Assembly (NCBI GenBank): GCA_963838845.1
Contig: CAWISR010000002.1
Location: forward strand, 62,001-126,000
Direction: 5' to 3'
Source of the DNA: CAVRXQ01 sp963838845
GTDB lineage: Bacteria > Actinomycetota > Acidimicrobiia > Acidimicrobiales > Bog-793
DNA: 64,000 nt
Positions 8,822 to 18,185 of this stretch are shown here, in pieces. The notes under the pieces are model-generated. The model saw nothing but the letters and a program-made list of their open reading frames with translations, ran no database searches and was not told the DNA's origin. The translations under genes were made by a program, and so were the position numbers. The stretch's first letter is position 1. Every line of letters starts with the position of its first letter.

Positions 8822-9637
8822 CTACGGCAGCAGTTTTTTCGCGAGCCGCCGCGAGGTGATCGACAGCCCGGCGAGACCCATCACCGCCAGGTAGACCGCG
8901 TGGACGATAAGAATCGGAGCGAGCTGCCCGGCGTCGATGCCCCGTTCGAGCGCGACCGCCTGGTAGAGCGGCGTAAGCCGCACGACCTCTTGCAGCCATC
9001 CCGGGTAGACCGACAGCGGGTAGAAGGTCGCCGAGAACAAGAACATCGGGATGATCGCGAGCGAGACCTTGTCGAAGTCCTGCCAGCTGCGCATGTACGA
9101 CGTCGCCGCCATGCCGACCCCGGCGAAGGCGAAGCCGATGAGGATCGCCACCGGGTAGCACAACACGACCCACGGCGTGAGCACGTAACCGAGACCGGCC
9201 ATCACGACGATGAACGCCGCCGAATACGTGGAACCGCGCAACAGCGACCACGTCAGCTCGCCGAGGGCGACATCGCTCGGCGCCATCGGCGTCGACAGCA
9301 GCGCGTCATAGGTCTTCGAAACCTTCAGCTTGAAGTACATGTTGAACGTCGAATCGAAGATCGACCCGTTCATCGCCGAGGTGGCGAGTAGCCCCGGCGC
9401 GACGTACGCCGTGTAGGCGACGAGGTGGTTGCCGACGTGGATCGCGCCGACGAGCTTGTTGAGGCCGACGCCGATCGACAGCAGGTAGAAGAACGGCTCG
9501 AAGAATCCCGAGACGAAGACGAACCACTGCCGGCGGTAGACGAGGAAATTCCGCTGCACGAGCCGGACCGCTCGCCGCGTGCCGATCAGCGCAGTCGGCG
9601 TGACCCGGATCGGGAACGAGATCGCGGTGCTGCTCAT
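8822..9637 (-). CDS. ABC-2 type transporter permease
   Basis: This 271-residue membrane protein has six hydrophobic segments and ABC-2/NodJ-type motifs (FFEPFFYLLSIG near the first helix; LFSATFYPLSVYPGWLQ before the fifth). It is the second permease of a three-gene exporter. Its ATG overlaps the TGA of the upstream permease by four bases, implying translational coupling. With its partner it probably forms the membrane channel for a drug, lipid or polysaccharide substrate, which is not identifiable. An in-frame 59-residue extension to 9814 was rejected as antisense-like arginine-rich sequence inside the upstream gene. Confidence 0.85.
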   Translation of the reverse strand: MSSTAISFPIRVTPTALIGTRRAVRLVQRNFLVYRRQWFVFVSGFFEPFFYLLSIGVGLNKLVGAIHVGNHLVAYTAYVAPGLLATSAMNGSIFDSTFNMYFKLKVSKTYDALLSTPMAPSDVALGELTWSLLRGSTYSAAFIVVMAGLGYVLTPWVVLCYPVAILIGFAFAGVGMAATSYMRSWQDFDKVSLAIIPMFLFSATFYPLSVYPGWLQEVVRLTPLYQAVALERGIDAGQLAPILIVHAVYLAVMGLAGLSITSRRLAKKLLP

Positions 9638-10452
9638 ACGACGAGGCGCTTTCGGTAGCTGCGGAGCGCGAACCCGTAGCCGATGAGCGACAACGCGACG
9701 AGATAGCCGATGTGCGAGAGCGCGGCGGTTGTGTTCAACCCGCCGATGACAAGTCCCCGGCAGAGCGCGACACCGTGATAAAGCGGCGTCGCGTAGGCGA
9801 TCGGCTGCAGCCAACCCGGGAGTTGCTTCACCGGGAAGAACGTCCCCGAGAACAAAAAGAGCGGGATCAGACCCATCCGATAGATAGCGGTGAAGCCCAT
9901 CTGGTTCGTCTGGAGCGCCGAGTAGGCGACGATCGGCAATACGAATGCGAGTCCCGTCAGAATGCCCGCCGGGATCACGAGCACGGCGAGATCAGACGAC
10001 GTCGTCCCGAAGGCGGCGAGGATCGCGGCGTAGATCGCACAGACCGTAAACAGGCGGCAGGTGATCGCCGCGACGTGCCCGCGCAGCACGTCCTTGTAGG
10101 AAAGTGGCGTCGCCAGCATCGCGAAGTAGGTCTTGTTCCACTTGATCGCGTCCATGATCGGGTACATCGACTCGCTGGCGCCGACTTGCATCGCTGTCGC
10201 GGCGAGGAGGCCCGGCGCGAGGAAGTGCAGGTACGAAACGCCGCCGACGTGGCCGACGTGGCGATCGACGAGCGTTCCGAGGCCGAGTCCCATCGCCGCG
10301 AGGTACAGCACCGGGTACAAGAAGCTGGTGGTGATCGAGCCGCGCCAGGTCCTCTTGTACGAGTACGCGAAGTACATGAACGCGCCGAGCCAGCGCGGCC
10401 TCGTGAGGCGCGGCTCTCGACGCTCGATCGCAACCGCTTCGACGGTCGCCAT
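9634..10452 (-). CDS. ABC-2 type transporter permease
   Basis: This 272-residue polytopic protein has about six membrane segments and the paired motifs SFLYPVLYLAAMGLG and LFLFSGTFFPVKQLPGWLQ, diagnostic of ABC-2 permeases. Its sequence parallels the neighbouring permease at 8822, so the transporter is likely a heterodimer. The ATG overlaps the stop codon of the ATPase gene by one base, placing all three genes in one operon read ATPase, permease, permease. Confidence 0.85.
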   Translation of the reverse strand: MATVEAVAIERREPRLTRPRWLGAFMYFAYSYKRTWRGSITTSFLYPVLYLAAMGLGLGTLVDRHVGHVGGVSYLHFLAPGLLAATAMQVGASESMYPIMDAIKWNKTYFAMLATPLSYKDVLRGHVAAITCRLFTVCAIYAAILAAFGTTSSDLAVLVIPAGILTGLAFVLPIVAYSALQTNQMGFTAIYRMGLIPLFLFSGTFFPVKQLPGWLQPIAYATPLYHGVALCRGLVIGGLNTTAALSHIGYLVALSLIGYGFALRSYRKRLVV

Positions 10453-11426
10453 CAGTCGATGAGCGAGCGGCCAGTGAGCCTCAGAAAGACGTCTTCGAGG
10501 CTCGAGCGGCGCACGAGCGCGGAGTCGATCTCAATCCCGGTTCGGTGAACCTCGGCGAGCGTCGCGTCGCCGTCGTCCGAGTAGAGCAACAGGCGGTCGG
10601 GGAGCACCTCCATGCGCTGCGCGAGGCCTTCCAAGCGGATCACGACGTCCTTCGGCTCGAGGAAGCGAAATCGCAGCTCGACGACCTCGCGCGTCGAGAA
10701 CCGACCGATGAGTTCTCGCGGACCCCCCTCGGCGGCGAAGCGGCCGTGATCCATGACAGCGAGTCGTTCGCAGAGCTGTTCGGCCTCGTCCATGTAGTGG
10801 GTGGTGATGATCAGGGTCACGCCCTCGCGGCGCAACCGGTAGAGACGGTCCCATAAAAGGTGCCGCGCCTGGGGGTCGAGGCCAGTCGTCGGTTCGTCGA
10901 GAATCAAAAGCTCCGGATCCGAAACGAGTGCGCGGGCGATCGTGAGGCGCCGCTTCATCCCGCCCGAGAGTGACTCGACCTTGTCGCCGGCGCGCTCGGT
11001 GAGTTGCGCGAAATCGAGCAGCTCCTCGGCGCGCTCGCGGATGAACTTGCGCGGCAGGTCGAAGTAACGGCCGTACACCAACATGTTGTCGAGCACGGTG
11101 AGTTCGAGGTCGAGCGAGTCCTCTTGGGGAACGAGTCCGATGCGGGCGCGGATCCGTGCGCCGTCGCGCTGCGGGTCCATCCCCAGTACCGACAGGTACC
11201 CACCCGAGATCGGCGACATGCACGACACCATCCGCATCGTCGAGGTCTTGCCGGCGCCGTTCGGACCGAGGAAGCCGTACGACTCGCCACGCGCGATCGA
11301 AAAATCGACGCCGTCGACGGCGATGAAATTCCCGAATCGCTTGACCAGCCCGCGCGCGACGACGAGTTCCTCGCGGCGCTGTTCGGGAGCGCGTTCGGCA
11401 GAAGTAAGAAATTGCGGCTGGCCCAC
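10452..11426 (-). CDS. ABC transporter ATP-binding protein (DrrA/NodI-like)
   Basis: This ATPase of about 324 residues carries the Walker A GPNGAGKT, the signature LSGGMKRR, the Walker B LLILDEPTTGLD and the H-loop TTHYMDEAE, followed by a C-terminal domain of about 90 residues as in DrrA-type exporters. It powers the two permeases encoded downstream and overlaps the first by one base. The GTG at 11426 was chosen because TAGCTT lies 7 bases before it, a leaderless-type signal. The frame also reaches a TTG at 11456, adding 10 residues. Confidence 0.85.
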   Translation of the reverse strand: MGQPQFLTSAERAPEQRREELVVARGLVKRFGNFIAVDGVDFSIARGESYGFLGPNGAGKTSTMRMVSCMSPISGGYLSVLGMDPQRDGARIRARIGLVPQEDSLDLELTVLDNMLVYGRYFDLPRKFIRERAEELLDFAQLTERAGDKVESLSGGMKRRLTIARALVSDPELLILDEPTTGLDPQARHLLWDRLYRLRREGVTLIITTHYMDEAEQLCERLAVMDHGRFAAEGGPRELIGRFSTREVVELRFRFLEPKDVVIRLEGLAQRMEVLPDRLLLYSDDGDATLAEVHRTGIEIDSALVRRSSLEDVFLRLTGRSLID

Positions 11427-11545
11427 CGAGGCCAAGCTAGTGGTCCGCTCCCCCAATCATTTGCCGGCACGACGAGCGCGCCATAGTCGCACGCCTCGTG
11501 CGGACGGAAGGACGACGCGAGGCGCGTGGATCGCCGCGGGAGCGT

Positions 11546-11986
11546 TCAGCAGGCCCTGGCGGGCGTCTCACGACCGGTGATCAGACGGGGGATGATGCGG
11601 AGCGCTCGGGTCGTGCGCACGCTTCCCTCACCTCCGTTCGCGATCGTCCGCTCCCTGATCGAGGTTTCGTCGAGACTGTCCGTGATGTCGCGGCCGGAGC
11701 CGTGGATCACGATCGTCCGCTCGCCGTCTCCGTCGATCTCGTCGACTTCGAGGGCGATACGTTCGAGGCTTGCGTGCGAGAGGTCGGTCTCGGGCGGAAC
11801 GGAAACGATCGCCCAATGCCCGTCGACGGCGTAGCGGACGGGGAAGATGTCGAGCTCATCGCCCTCGACGATCGCCAGACGTCCGACGTCGTGTCGGGCG
11901 AGGATGGCGGTGCACTCGAGTTCGTCAATCGGACGGGCGGCTGCTTCGAGCACCGCTCCCGGGTCTGTTGCGTGGTGAATCGTCAT
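11546..11986 (-). CDS. Pyridoxamine 5'-phosphate oxidase-like flavin-binding protein
   Basis: This 146-residue protein has the split-barrel PNPOx opening CTAILARHDVGRLAIVEGDELDIFPVRYAVDG, here quoted only as the segments CTAILARHDVGRLAI and FPVRYAVDG. Relatives bind FMN or F420, and small actinobacterial members are often of unknown substrate. The ATG at 11986 has GGAGG 8 bases upstream; an ATG at 12007 has none. The gene sits alone between two oppositely directed ABC exporters and reads toward the ATPase at 10452. Confidence 0.7.
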   Translation of the reverse strand: MTIHHATDPGAVLEAAARPIDELECTAILARHDVGRLAIVEGDELDIFPVRYAVDGHWAIVSVPPETDLSHASLERIALEVDEIDGDGERTIVIHGSGRDITDSLDETSIRERTIANGGEGSVRTTRALRIIPRLITGRETPARAC

Positions 11987-12179
11987 CAGCTCTACCTCCG
12001 CCTCCATCGCAGCTCACCACGCGGTGCACGTACAGGGCCGAACGTCATCGACGAAGGCCCTCGTCAGCTGCGCAAACGTGGCAAGGGAGTCCGCCGGCGC
12101 CGATCGCCCAGATGACGTCGGATACCGTCGGACCGTCAATTCGTTCCGAACCATCGCGAGATCAAATGGGGTAGCGGGC

Positions 12180-13205
12180 GTGGTCAACGAAGTCGCATCG
12201 CCCAACGGCTCCGATGGCGCGTCGATCGAGACGAACTCGATCGAGGTCGTCGACCTCGCGAAGCGATTCGGTGACGTCGAGGCCGTGCGGGGCGTGAGTT
12301 TTTTCGTGGCGGCCGGCGAGACCTTCGGGTTCCTCGGTCCGAACGGCGCCGGCAAGTCGACGACGATCTCGATGCTCTGCACGTTGCTGCGGCCGTCGTC
12401 GGGGTGGGCACGCGTCGCCGGCCACGACGTCGCGACGGAGCAGGAGGCGGTTCGCCAACGGATCGGGCTCGTCTTCCAGGACACGACCCTCGACGACTAC
12501 CTGACCGCCGACGAGAACCTCCGCTTCCACGCCGAGCTCTACGGCGTGCCGCACGCCGAGTCGCCACAGCGCATCGAGGACGTGTTGAACATGGTTGGCC
12601 TCTGGGAACGCCGAAAGAGCCTCGTCCGCACGTTCTCGGGCGGAATGAAACGCCGGCTCGAGATCGCGCGCGGTCTCATGCATTCGCCGCGGGTCTTGTT
12701 CCTTGACGAGCCCACCGTCGGCCTCGATCCGCAAACCCGCGCCCACATCTGGGGCTACATCAACGAGTTGCGCCGGGCCGAACGGATCACGATGTTCCTG
12801 ACGACGCACTACATGGACGAGGCCGAACACTGCGACCGGATCGCGATCATCGACGAAGGCCTCATCGTGGCGAGCGGTACGCCCGAGGAACTGAAGGCGC
12901 AGGTCGGTCGGGACCGCGTCCAGCTCCATACGGATAACGACGACGCGGCGATCGCCGCGTTGAAGACCCTCTTCGGACTCGACGCGACGCGGTCCGAGGG
13001 CGGCCTCACCGTCTACGTCGCCGGTGGCGAGCGGTTCGTGCCTCGGCTTTTCGCCGACCTCGGCGTCGGGATCTCTTCGGTCTCGATCGCCCGGCCGACC
13101 CTCGACGACGTCTTCATGGCGCACACCGGCCGGACGATCCGTGACGCGGAGGCGACATCCACGGAGCGGATGGCGGCGTCGCCGTGGCGAAGGGTGAGGC
13201 GGTAA
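12180..13205 (+). CDS. ABC transporter ATP-binding protein (daunorubicin-resistance type)
   Basis: About 341 residues from a GTG at 12180. It has the Walker A GPNGAGKS at 53-60, signature FSGGMKRR, Walker B VLFLDEPTVGLD and TTHYMDEAEHCD, plus a C-terminal extension of about 100 residues common to DrrA. The GTG was chosen because residues encoded from the ATG at 12024 look non-coding; the exact start is uncertain and no good ribosome-binding site is seen. Its stop overlaps the start of the permease gene by one base, so the pair forms a two-gene exporter. Confidence 0.85.
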   Translation: MVNEVASPNGSDGASIETNSIEVVDLAKRFGDVEAVRGVSFFVAAGETFGFLGPNGAGKSTTISMLCTLLRPSSGWARVAGHDVATEQEAVRQRIGLVFQDTTLDDYLTADENLRFHAELYGVPHAESPQRIEDVLNMVGLWERRKSLVRTFSGGMKRRLEIARGLMHSPRVLFLDEPTVGLDPQTRAHIWGYINELRRAERITMFLTTHYMDEAEHCDRIAIIDEGLIVASGTPEELKAQVGRDRVQLHTDNDDAAIAALKTLFGLDATRSEGGLTVYVAGGERFVPRLFADLGVGISSVSIARPTLDDVFMAHTGRTIRDAEATSTERMAASPWRRVRR

Positions 13206-14122
13206 TGGCGACGACGGAGCAACGGGCCGCATCCACGGCCGCGTCGGCCGGCACGCCGTTCCGCGCCGCGCCGGCGAGGGTTCGCGTCGCCGGCGGGAGC
13301 TGGCGTGGCGACGTGCGAGGCGGTGTCGTCGTCTGGCGTCGCGAGCTCATCCGGTTCTCGAGGAACCGGCTTCGCATCCTGACCTCCCTCGCGCAGCCGG
13401 TGCTCTTTCTCTTCGTGCTGGGGACTGGGCTTTCCTCGCTCGTGTCGCGAGGCATCCCGAGCGACGGCGGCGCGAGCTTCAAGACCTTCATGTTCCCCGG
13501 CGTCGTCGCGATGACGGTGCTCTTCACGTCGACGTTCTCGGCGATCTCGATCGTCTGGGATCGGGAGTTCGGGTTTCTGCGCGAAATGCTTGTCGCACCG
13601 GTGCGGCGCTCGGCGGTGATCGCCGGCAAGTGCGCAGGCGGCGCCACGGTGGCAACCCTGCAGGCGCTGATCATGGTGGCGCTCGCCGGAGCGGTCGGGG
13701 TGCCGTACTCGCCGGTGCTGATCTTCACACTGATCGGCGAGATGCTGCTCGCGGCGACGACGATCACGTCGCTCGGTGTCGCGCTCGCGTCGCGCATCGC
13801 GCAGGTCGAGTCGTTCCAGGTCGTCATCCAGTTCGTCGTGCTGCCGCTGTTCTTCTTGTCGGGGGCGCTGTTCCCCCTGCGCGCCCTTCCGACGTGGCTA
13901 GCGGCGCTGACGCGGATCGACCCGCTCACCTACATGGTCGACCCCATGCGCCGCGCAGTCTTCGAGCATGTGCGCACCTCGCCACAGATGGCGAAGCTCT
14001 TCGGCGCGACGGTGACGTGGGACGGATTCCACGTTCCGATCGGACTCGAGCTTGGGCTCGTCGCGGCGTTCGGCGCTGTGATGCTCGCCGTCGCCGTGCG
14101 GAACTTCTCGAAAGTCGACTGA
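13205..14122 (+). CDS. ABC-2 type transporter permease (DrrB-like)
   Basis: This 305-residue protein has an Arg-rich cytoplasmic N-terminus, then six membrane segments with REFGFLREMLVAPV after the second and PLFFLSGALFPLRALPTWL before the last, both hallmarks of DrrB-type permeases. The ATG at 13205 overlaps the ATPase stop codon (TAATG). A single permease with one ATPase suggests a homodimeric channel, in contrast to the three-gene exporter at 8822-11426. The substrate is unknown. Confidence 0.85.
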   Translation: MATTEQRAASTAASAGTPFRAAPARVRVAGGSWRGDVRGGVVVWRRELIRFSRNRLRILTSLAQPVLFLFVLGTGLSSLVSRGIPSDGGASFKTFMFPGVVAMTVLFTSTFSAISIVWDREFGFLREMLVAPVRRSAVIAGKCAGGATVATLQALIMVALAGAVGVPYSPVLIFTLIGEMLLAATTITSLGVALASRIAQVESFQVVIQFVVLPLFFLSGALFPLRALPTWLAALTRIDPLTYMVDPMRRAVFEHVRTSPQMAKLFGATVTWDGFHVPIGLELGLVAAFGAVMLAVAVRNFSKVD

Positions 14123-14141
14123 TTGCCGCTTGCGGAGGGGA

Positions 14142-14804
14142 TCACGGGCCGACGAGGAACCGTCGGACCGCCTCCTCCGCGTCGCAGCTCGCGAGCAAGA
14201 GGACCTCGTCGCCGACGGACAACACGGTGTCCTGACGGGGCGGCAGCACCCGCTCGGCGCGGATCACCGCGACGACGGCCGCGTCGCGGGGCAGGTCGAG
14301 GTCCGAGATGGCGACGTCGGTCGCCGGCGAGCCATGCGCCAAGGTCACTTCGACGAGTTGGATATCGCCGCCGCCGACCTGGAGGAGATGCACGAGGCTG
14401 CCGACCGTCACCGCCTCTTCGACCAAAGCCGCGAGCAGCTGCGGGGTCGACACCGCGATATCGACCCCCCAGGATTCGTTGAAGAGCCACTGGTTCTCCG
14501 GGGCGTTCACCCGCGCGACGACGCGGGGTACGGCGAACTCTTGCTTCGCGAGCAAAGAGATGACGAGATTGTCTTCGTCGTCCCCCGTCGCCGCCACCGC
14601 CACGTCGACCTCACCCATTCCTGCGGCATCGAGCGAACTCACCTCGCACGCGTCGGCGGCGAACCACGTCACCGGGATGGTTGCGCGGAGCGACTCGACG
14701 AGATCGGGATCCTTTTCGATCACCATCACGTCGTGTCCGTTTTGAACGAGGTCCTTCGCGATCGAGGTCCCGACGCTGCCGGCGCCGGCGATGGCAACCT
14801 TCAT
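14142..14804 (-). CDS. TrkA-type K+ transport regulator (RCK domain)
   Basis: This 220-residue protein starts with a Rossmann motif, AIAGAGSVGTSIAKDL, followed by the TrkA-N fold (residues 1-130) and a TrkA-C ligand-binding domain ending in EVLLLASCDAEEAVRRFL. It has no membrane segments. Such proteins bind NAD(H), ATP or cyclic dinucleotides and gate potassium transporters. It is translationally coupled (four-base overlap) to a second TrkA protein, and the pair is divergent from the APC permease, its likely partner. Confidence 0.85.
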   Translation of the reverse strand: MKVAIAGAGSVGTSIAKDLVQNGHDVMVIEKDPDLVESLRATIPVTWFAADACEVSSLDAAGMGEVDVAVAATGDDEDNLVISLLAKQEFAVPRVVARVNAPENQWLFNESWGVDIAVSTPQLLAALVEEAVTVGSLVHLLQVGGGDIQLVEVTLAHGSPATDVAISDLDLPRDAAVVAVIRAERVLPPRQDTVLSVGDEVLLLASCDAEEAVRRFLVGP

Positions 14805-15487
14805 GGGCGTTGCTCCGTCGCTGGGGCCGGAGTCTCACCCGGTCTGGTGAATTTGGCGTCGAACTCCGCGAGCGCGCTCCGCAACACTGCGACATGGACG
14901 ATGTCACCTTCTTGGCCGACGAGCCCATTCGTATCGAGACGCGGCGTGCCGGCTCGGGTCAGCGAGACGAGTCGCGCCTTGCCCTTCACGTTGATCGGAT
15001 CGAGCAATCGTCCGGCCCACGACGGCGGGAGGACGCGGTCGACGAGCACGAGCTGCCCGCTTTCGTCGGACCACTCCGATGTCTCGAACTCCGGAGCGAG
15101 CCGCTGGATGACGCGGTCAATCGTCCAGGCGACGGTCGGCACCGTTGGGATGCCGAGCCGGTGGTATAGCTCGGCGCGGCGCGGGTCGTAGATGCGAGCG
15201 ACGACGTTCGCGACGCCGTAGTGCTCGCGAGCGATGCGGGCGCTCAGGATGTTCGAATTGTCCCCGCTCGTCACGGCGGCGAAGCCGAACGCGCCCTTCG
15301 TTCCCGCCGCCTCGAGGCAATCCCGGTTGAATCCCGACCCGACGACGCGCTGACCGGGCCAGGTCTCGGGGAGCCGCCGGAAGGCCCGCTCGGACTTGTC
15401 GACGATTGCGACGGAATAGCCGTGGTCGACGAGCCGGACGGCGAGGCCGGTGCCGACCCGCCCACAGCCGATGACGACGATGTGCAC
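14801..15487 (-). CDS. TrkA-type K+ transport regulator (RCK domain)
   Basis: This 228-residue protein has the dinucleotide-binding motif VIGCGRVGTGLA followed by an acidic VDK at the end of strand two, consistent with NAD(H) binding, and a C-terminal TrkA-C-like domain. It starts with GTG and overlaps the next trkA by four bases. Two tandem TrkA proteins next to an APC permease form a recurring actinobacterial arrangement (recalled, not searched). The intergenic space to the divergent permease is about 50 bases and must hold both promoters. Confidence 0.85.
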   Translation of the reverse strand: MHIVVIGCGRVGTGLAVRLVDHGYSVAIVDKSERAFRRLPETWPGQRVVGSGFNRDCLEAAGTKGAFGFAAVTSGDNSNILSARIAREHYGVANVVARIYDPRRAELYHRLGIPTVPTVAWTIDRVIQRLAPEFETSEWSDESGQLVLVDRVLPPSWAGRLLDPINVKGKARLVSLTRAGTPRLDTNGLVGQEGDIVHVAVLRSALAEFDAKFTRPGETPAPATEQRP

Positions 15488-15537
15488 GGGGCACTATGCA
15501 ACACGCCGAAAGGCGAAAGGACAAACCCCTGGTGTGA

Positions 15538-17940
15538 TTGGCTAACCGGGTGCATGTCGACGAGGATGCTGTCGAGCGAGCCACTCCCGCTCCGGCGCCC
15601 GAGGCGGCGCCAGCCGATCCGACCCATCGCCAGGTCGCTCCGAGCGCGCTTGCCGGTCCGAAAGCGCCGGGCGTCCCCGAGTCCGCCGCCTACCGCCTGA
15701 AGAACCTGCTCCTCGGGCCGCCGATCGCGACCGAGCGTCAGTCCAAGGAGCGGCTCGGCAAGCCGACGGCGCTCGCCGTCTTGTCCTCCGACGTCATCTC
15801 GTCGTCCGCATACGCGACCGAGCAGATCCTCCTGCAGCTCGTGAAGGTGATCGGCGTCGCGGCGTTCTCGCTCGTCGTTCCGATCACCGTTGCGGTCGTC
15901 GGCGTGCTCGTTTTCGTCACGCTCTCCTACCTCGAGGTGGTGAAGGTCTACACGAAGGCAGGCGGTGCCTACGTCGTCGCGAGGGAGAACTTCGGCCTCG
16001 GCGTCGCGCAGATCGCGGCGGTCGCACTTTTGATCGACTACGTGCTCACCGTGGCCGTCTCGGTCGCGGCGGGCGCCGCCGCGCTCACGTCGGTCTTCCC
16101 CAACCTCGCGCGCGACACCGTCTGGTTCGCGATTGCTGCGGTCATCATCATCGCTTACGGAAACCTGCGCGGCGTGCGTGAGGCGGGACGGATGTTCGCC
16201 GTGCCGACGTACTTCTTCATCGTCAACATGGCGATTCTGATCGTCGTCGGCTCGATCAAAGCGATCGCCGGCGACCTGCACGCGCATCCGCTTGTCCATC
16301 CGGGCATCGTCCCGCTCGGCACCCCCGGGAAGGGGCTTTTGCTCGGGGCGTCATTGTTCGTCGTGTTGAAGGCGTTCGCCTCGGGAGGCTCCGCGCTCAC
16401 AGGCACCGAGGCGATCTCGAACGGCGTCAGCGTCTTCCGCAAGCCCGAGTCGCGCAACGCCCGCATCACCCTCGTCCTCATGAGCCTCATCCTCGGCTCG
16501 CTCGTGCTCGGAATCGCCGCGCTGGCGTCGATCGTGCATCCGATCCCGTACGTGAACGGAACACCGACGGTCGTCTCGCAGGTGGCGAAGTACGTCTACG
16601 GCTCCGGAGTGCTCTCCCACATCCTGTTCGTCGCGTTGCAGGTCGGAACGATGTTCATCCTGGTCCTCGCCGCGAACACGAGCTTCACCGGCTTTCCCTA
16701 TCTGGCGAGCTTCGCCGCCACGGATTCGTACCTTCCGCGTCAACTGACCCGTCGTGGCCACCGCCTCGTCTTCTCGGCCGGGATCCTCGCGCTCACCGCG
16801 ATCGCGATCGGTTTGCTCATCGTCACGAATGCACGCGTCGACAACCTGATCCCGCTCTACGCGATCGGTGTGTTCACCGGCTTCACGATGGCGGGCGCCG
16901 GGATGACGAAGTACCACCTCACCCAGCGCGAGCCGAATTGGCGCCGCCGCGCGGCGATTAACGGCACCGCGGCCGTGCTGTCGTTCATCGTCGACGTGAT
17001 CTTCGCGGTGACGAAGTTCACCGAAGGTGCGTGGGCGGTCGTCGTGTTGATGCCGCTCGGCGTCGTCGCGTTGATGTACCTCCACCGGCAGTACGCGGCC
17101 GAGGACGTCCAGCTCGAGGAGGGATCGCTCGCCGCCTGTGAAGCGCCGATCCTCCACCGCCACGTCGTGTTCGTCTTTGTGAACTCCGTGGACCTGGCGA
17201 CGGCGCGAGCCGTCCAGTACGGAAGGACGCTCTCTCCAGACGAGCTCCGCGCGGTGCATTTCGCGATCGACCCCGCTGTGGCGGCGAAGCTCGAGCGCGA
17301 TTGGAGCCGGCTCGCGCTCTCGCGCCTGCCACTCGACATCATCGAGGTCCCCGATCGACGTCTGACCCGCGCCGCGCTGGAGTTCGCCGCGGAGGCGAGC
17401 GCCGATGGCAACACCGAGGTCTCGGTGCTCTTGCCTCGCCGCGGCTTTCCGACGCGGATCGCCCGGCTGCTGCACGATCGCAGCGCCGACGAGATCGCCG
17501 AAGCGCTGAGCTCGCTGCCGCACGTCAACGCCACGATCGTCCCGTTCCAGCTTCAGCGTCGCCACGGCCCTACGCCGGCGCGCACCCCGGTGCACGAAGA
17601 GCACGAGGCGCGGCAGGTCATCGTCCCGAGCGCAAAGGAATTCGCACAACGGACCGTCGGCACGGTGCCGATCGGCGAGATCAGTTGGCGCCAGCGCGTG
17701 CGCGTCGCCGGTCGGATCCGTTCGATGCGGGTGCCGACGGCCGGCGCGTCGGCTGTGCTCGAGTGCACTCTCGTCGACGACACCGGCGCCGTGCTGCTCG
17801 TCTTCCAGGGGCGCCGGCGCATCCCCGGGATCCAACAGGGCTCGCGGCTGATCGCCCGGGGCGTCGTCGGCGCCTGGGAAGGCAACCTCGCGATCTTGAA
17901 CCCCGACTACGAGCTGATCGCCGGCGAGGGCACGGAATAA
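15538..17940 (+). CDS. APC-family permease with C-terminal OB-fold domain
   Basis: This 800-residue protein has an APC permease core (about 60-510) with roughly twelve membrane segments, including the SSDVISSSAYATEQIL opening and NTSFTGFPYLASF typical of KUP-like amino acid or K+ permeases. A soluble region follows, and residues 716-795 (RQRVRVAGRIRSMR ... LVDDTGAVLLVFQGRR) match an OB-fold nucleic-acid-binding type domain. That domain is normally a separate small protein in this neighbourhood, so the fusion is notable. The start may be the TTG at 15538 or a GTG at 15550. The divergent TrkA pair probably regulates transport. Confidence 0.8.
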   Translation: MANRVHVDEDAVERATPAPAPEAAPADPTHRQVAPSALAGPKAPGVPESAAYRLKNLLLGPPIATERQSKERLGKPTALAVLSSDVISSSAYATEQILLQLVKVIGVAAFSLVVPITVAVVGVLVFVTLSYLEVVKVYTKAGGAYVVARENFGLGVAQIAAVALLIDYVLTVAVSVAAGAAALTSVFPNLARDTVWFAIAAVIIIAYGNLRGVREAGRMFAVPTYFFIVNMAILIVVGSIKAIAGDLHAHPLVHPGIVPLGTPGKGLLLGASLFVVLKAFASGGSALTGTEAISNGVSVFRKPESRNARITLVLMSLILGSLVLGIAALASIVHPIPYVNGTPTVVSQVAKYVYGSGVLSHILFVALQVGTMFILVLAANTSFTGFPYLASFAATDSYLPRQLTRRGHRLVFSAGILALTAIAIGLLIVTNARVDNLIPLYAIGVFTGFTMAGAGMTKYHLTQREPNWRRRAAINGTAAVLSFIVDVIFAVTKFTEGAWAVVVLMPLGVVALMYLHRQYAAEDVQLEEGSLAACEAPILHRHVVFVFVNSVDLATARAVQYGRTLSPDELRAVHFAIDPAVAAKLERDWSRLALSRLPLDIIEVPDRRLTRAALEFAAEASADGNTEVSVLLPRRGFPTRIARLLHDRSADEIAEALSSLPHVNATIVPFQLQRRHGPTPARTPVHEEHEARQVIVPSAKEFAQRTVGTVPIGEISWRQRVRVAGRIRSMRVPTAGASAVLECTLVDDTGAVLLVFQGRRRIPGIQQGSRLIARGVVGAWEGNLAILNPDYELIAGEGTE

Positions 17941-17969
17941 CGCGCCGCCGGGACCGGCTAGGCGGCGCG
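17941..17969 (+). terminator. GC-rich hairpin after the APC permease
   Basis: A perfect 9-bp inverted repeat (CGCGCCGCC / GGCGGCGCG) with an 11-base loop starts directly after the stop codon of the permease. There is no T-tract, as is common for terminators in high-GC actinobacteria. Confidence 0.6.
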
Positions 17970-18185
17970 CCACCTCCGTGGCCGCCCGGCGATCTTCCAA
18001 GCGACCGGGAGCAAGCCGGCGGCGGTCGAGGAGCGCGGATCCAGTCGGTAGGGGCGAATTCTCTATCGCGTCACGCGGGAACCGGCACTCCTCGCGAATA
18101 CCCCGACCGGCGCGTCGGAGCGCGACAAGCGACCGGTAGGGTGCCGGGAACCGCCTGTCCGCCGCCGCCCTCCCTTAGGAGCCCC

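Noticed and set aside
16351..18000. Long open frames antisense to real genes, such as 16351-18000 minus (549 aa), 20838-22670 plus (610 aa), 23855-26089 plus (744 aa), 60672-61733 minus (353 aa) and 61884-63809 minus (641 aa)
   Set aside because: Their translations are Arg/Asp/His-rich filler with no motif, each lies exactly under a gene with clear family motifs, and high GC at third positions opens the opposite strand.
17301..18185. N-terminal extension of the DHA2 exporter frame by 295 codons
   Set aside because: It lies antiphase under the APC permease and reads as low-complexity sequence; the real start at 18186 has AGGAG and begins just before the first helix.
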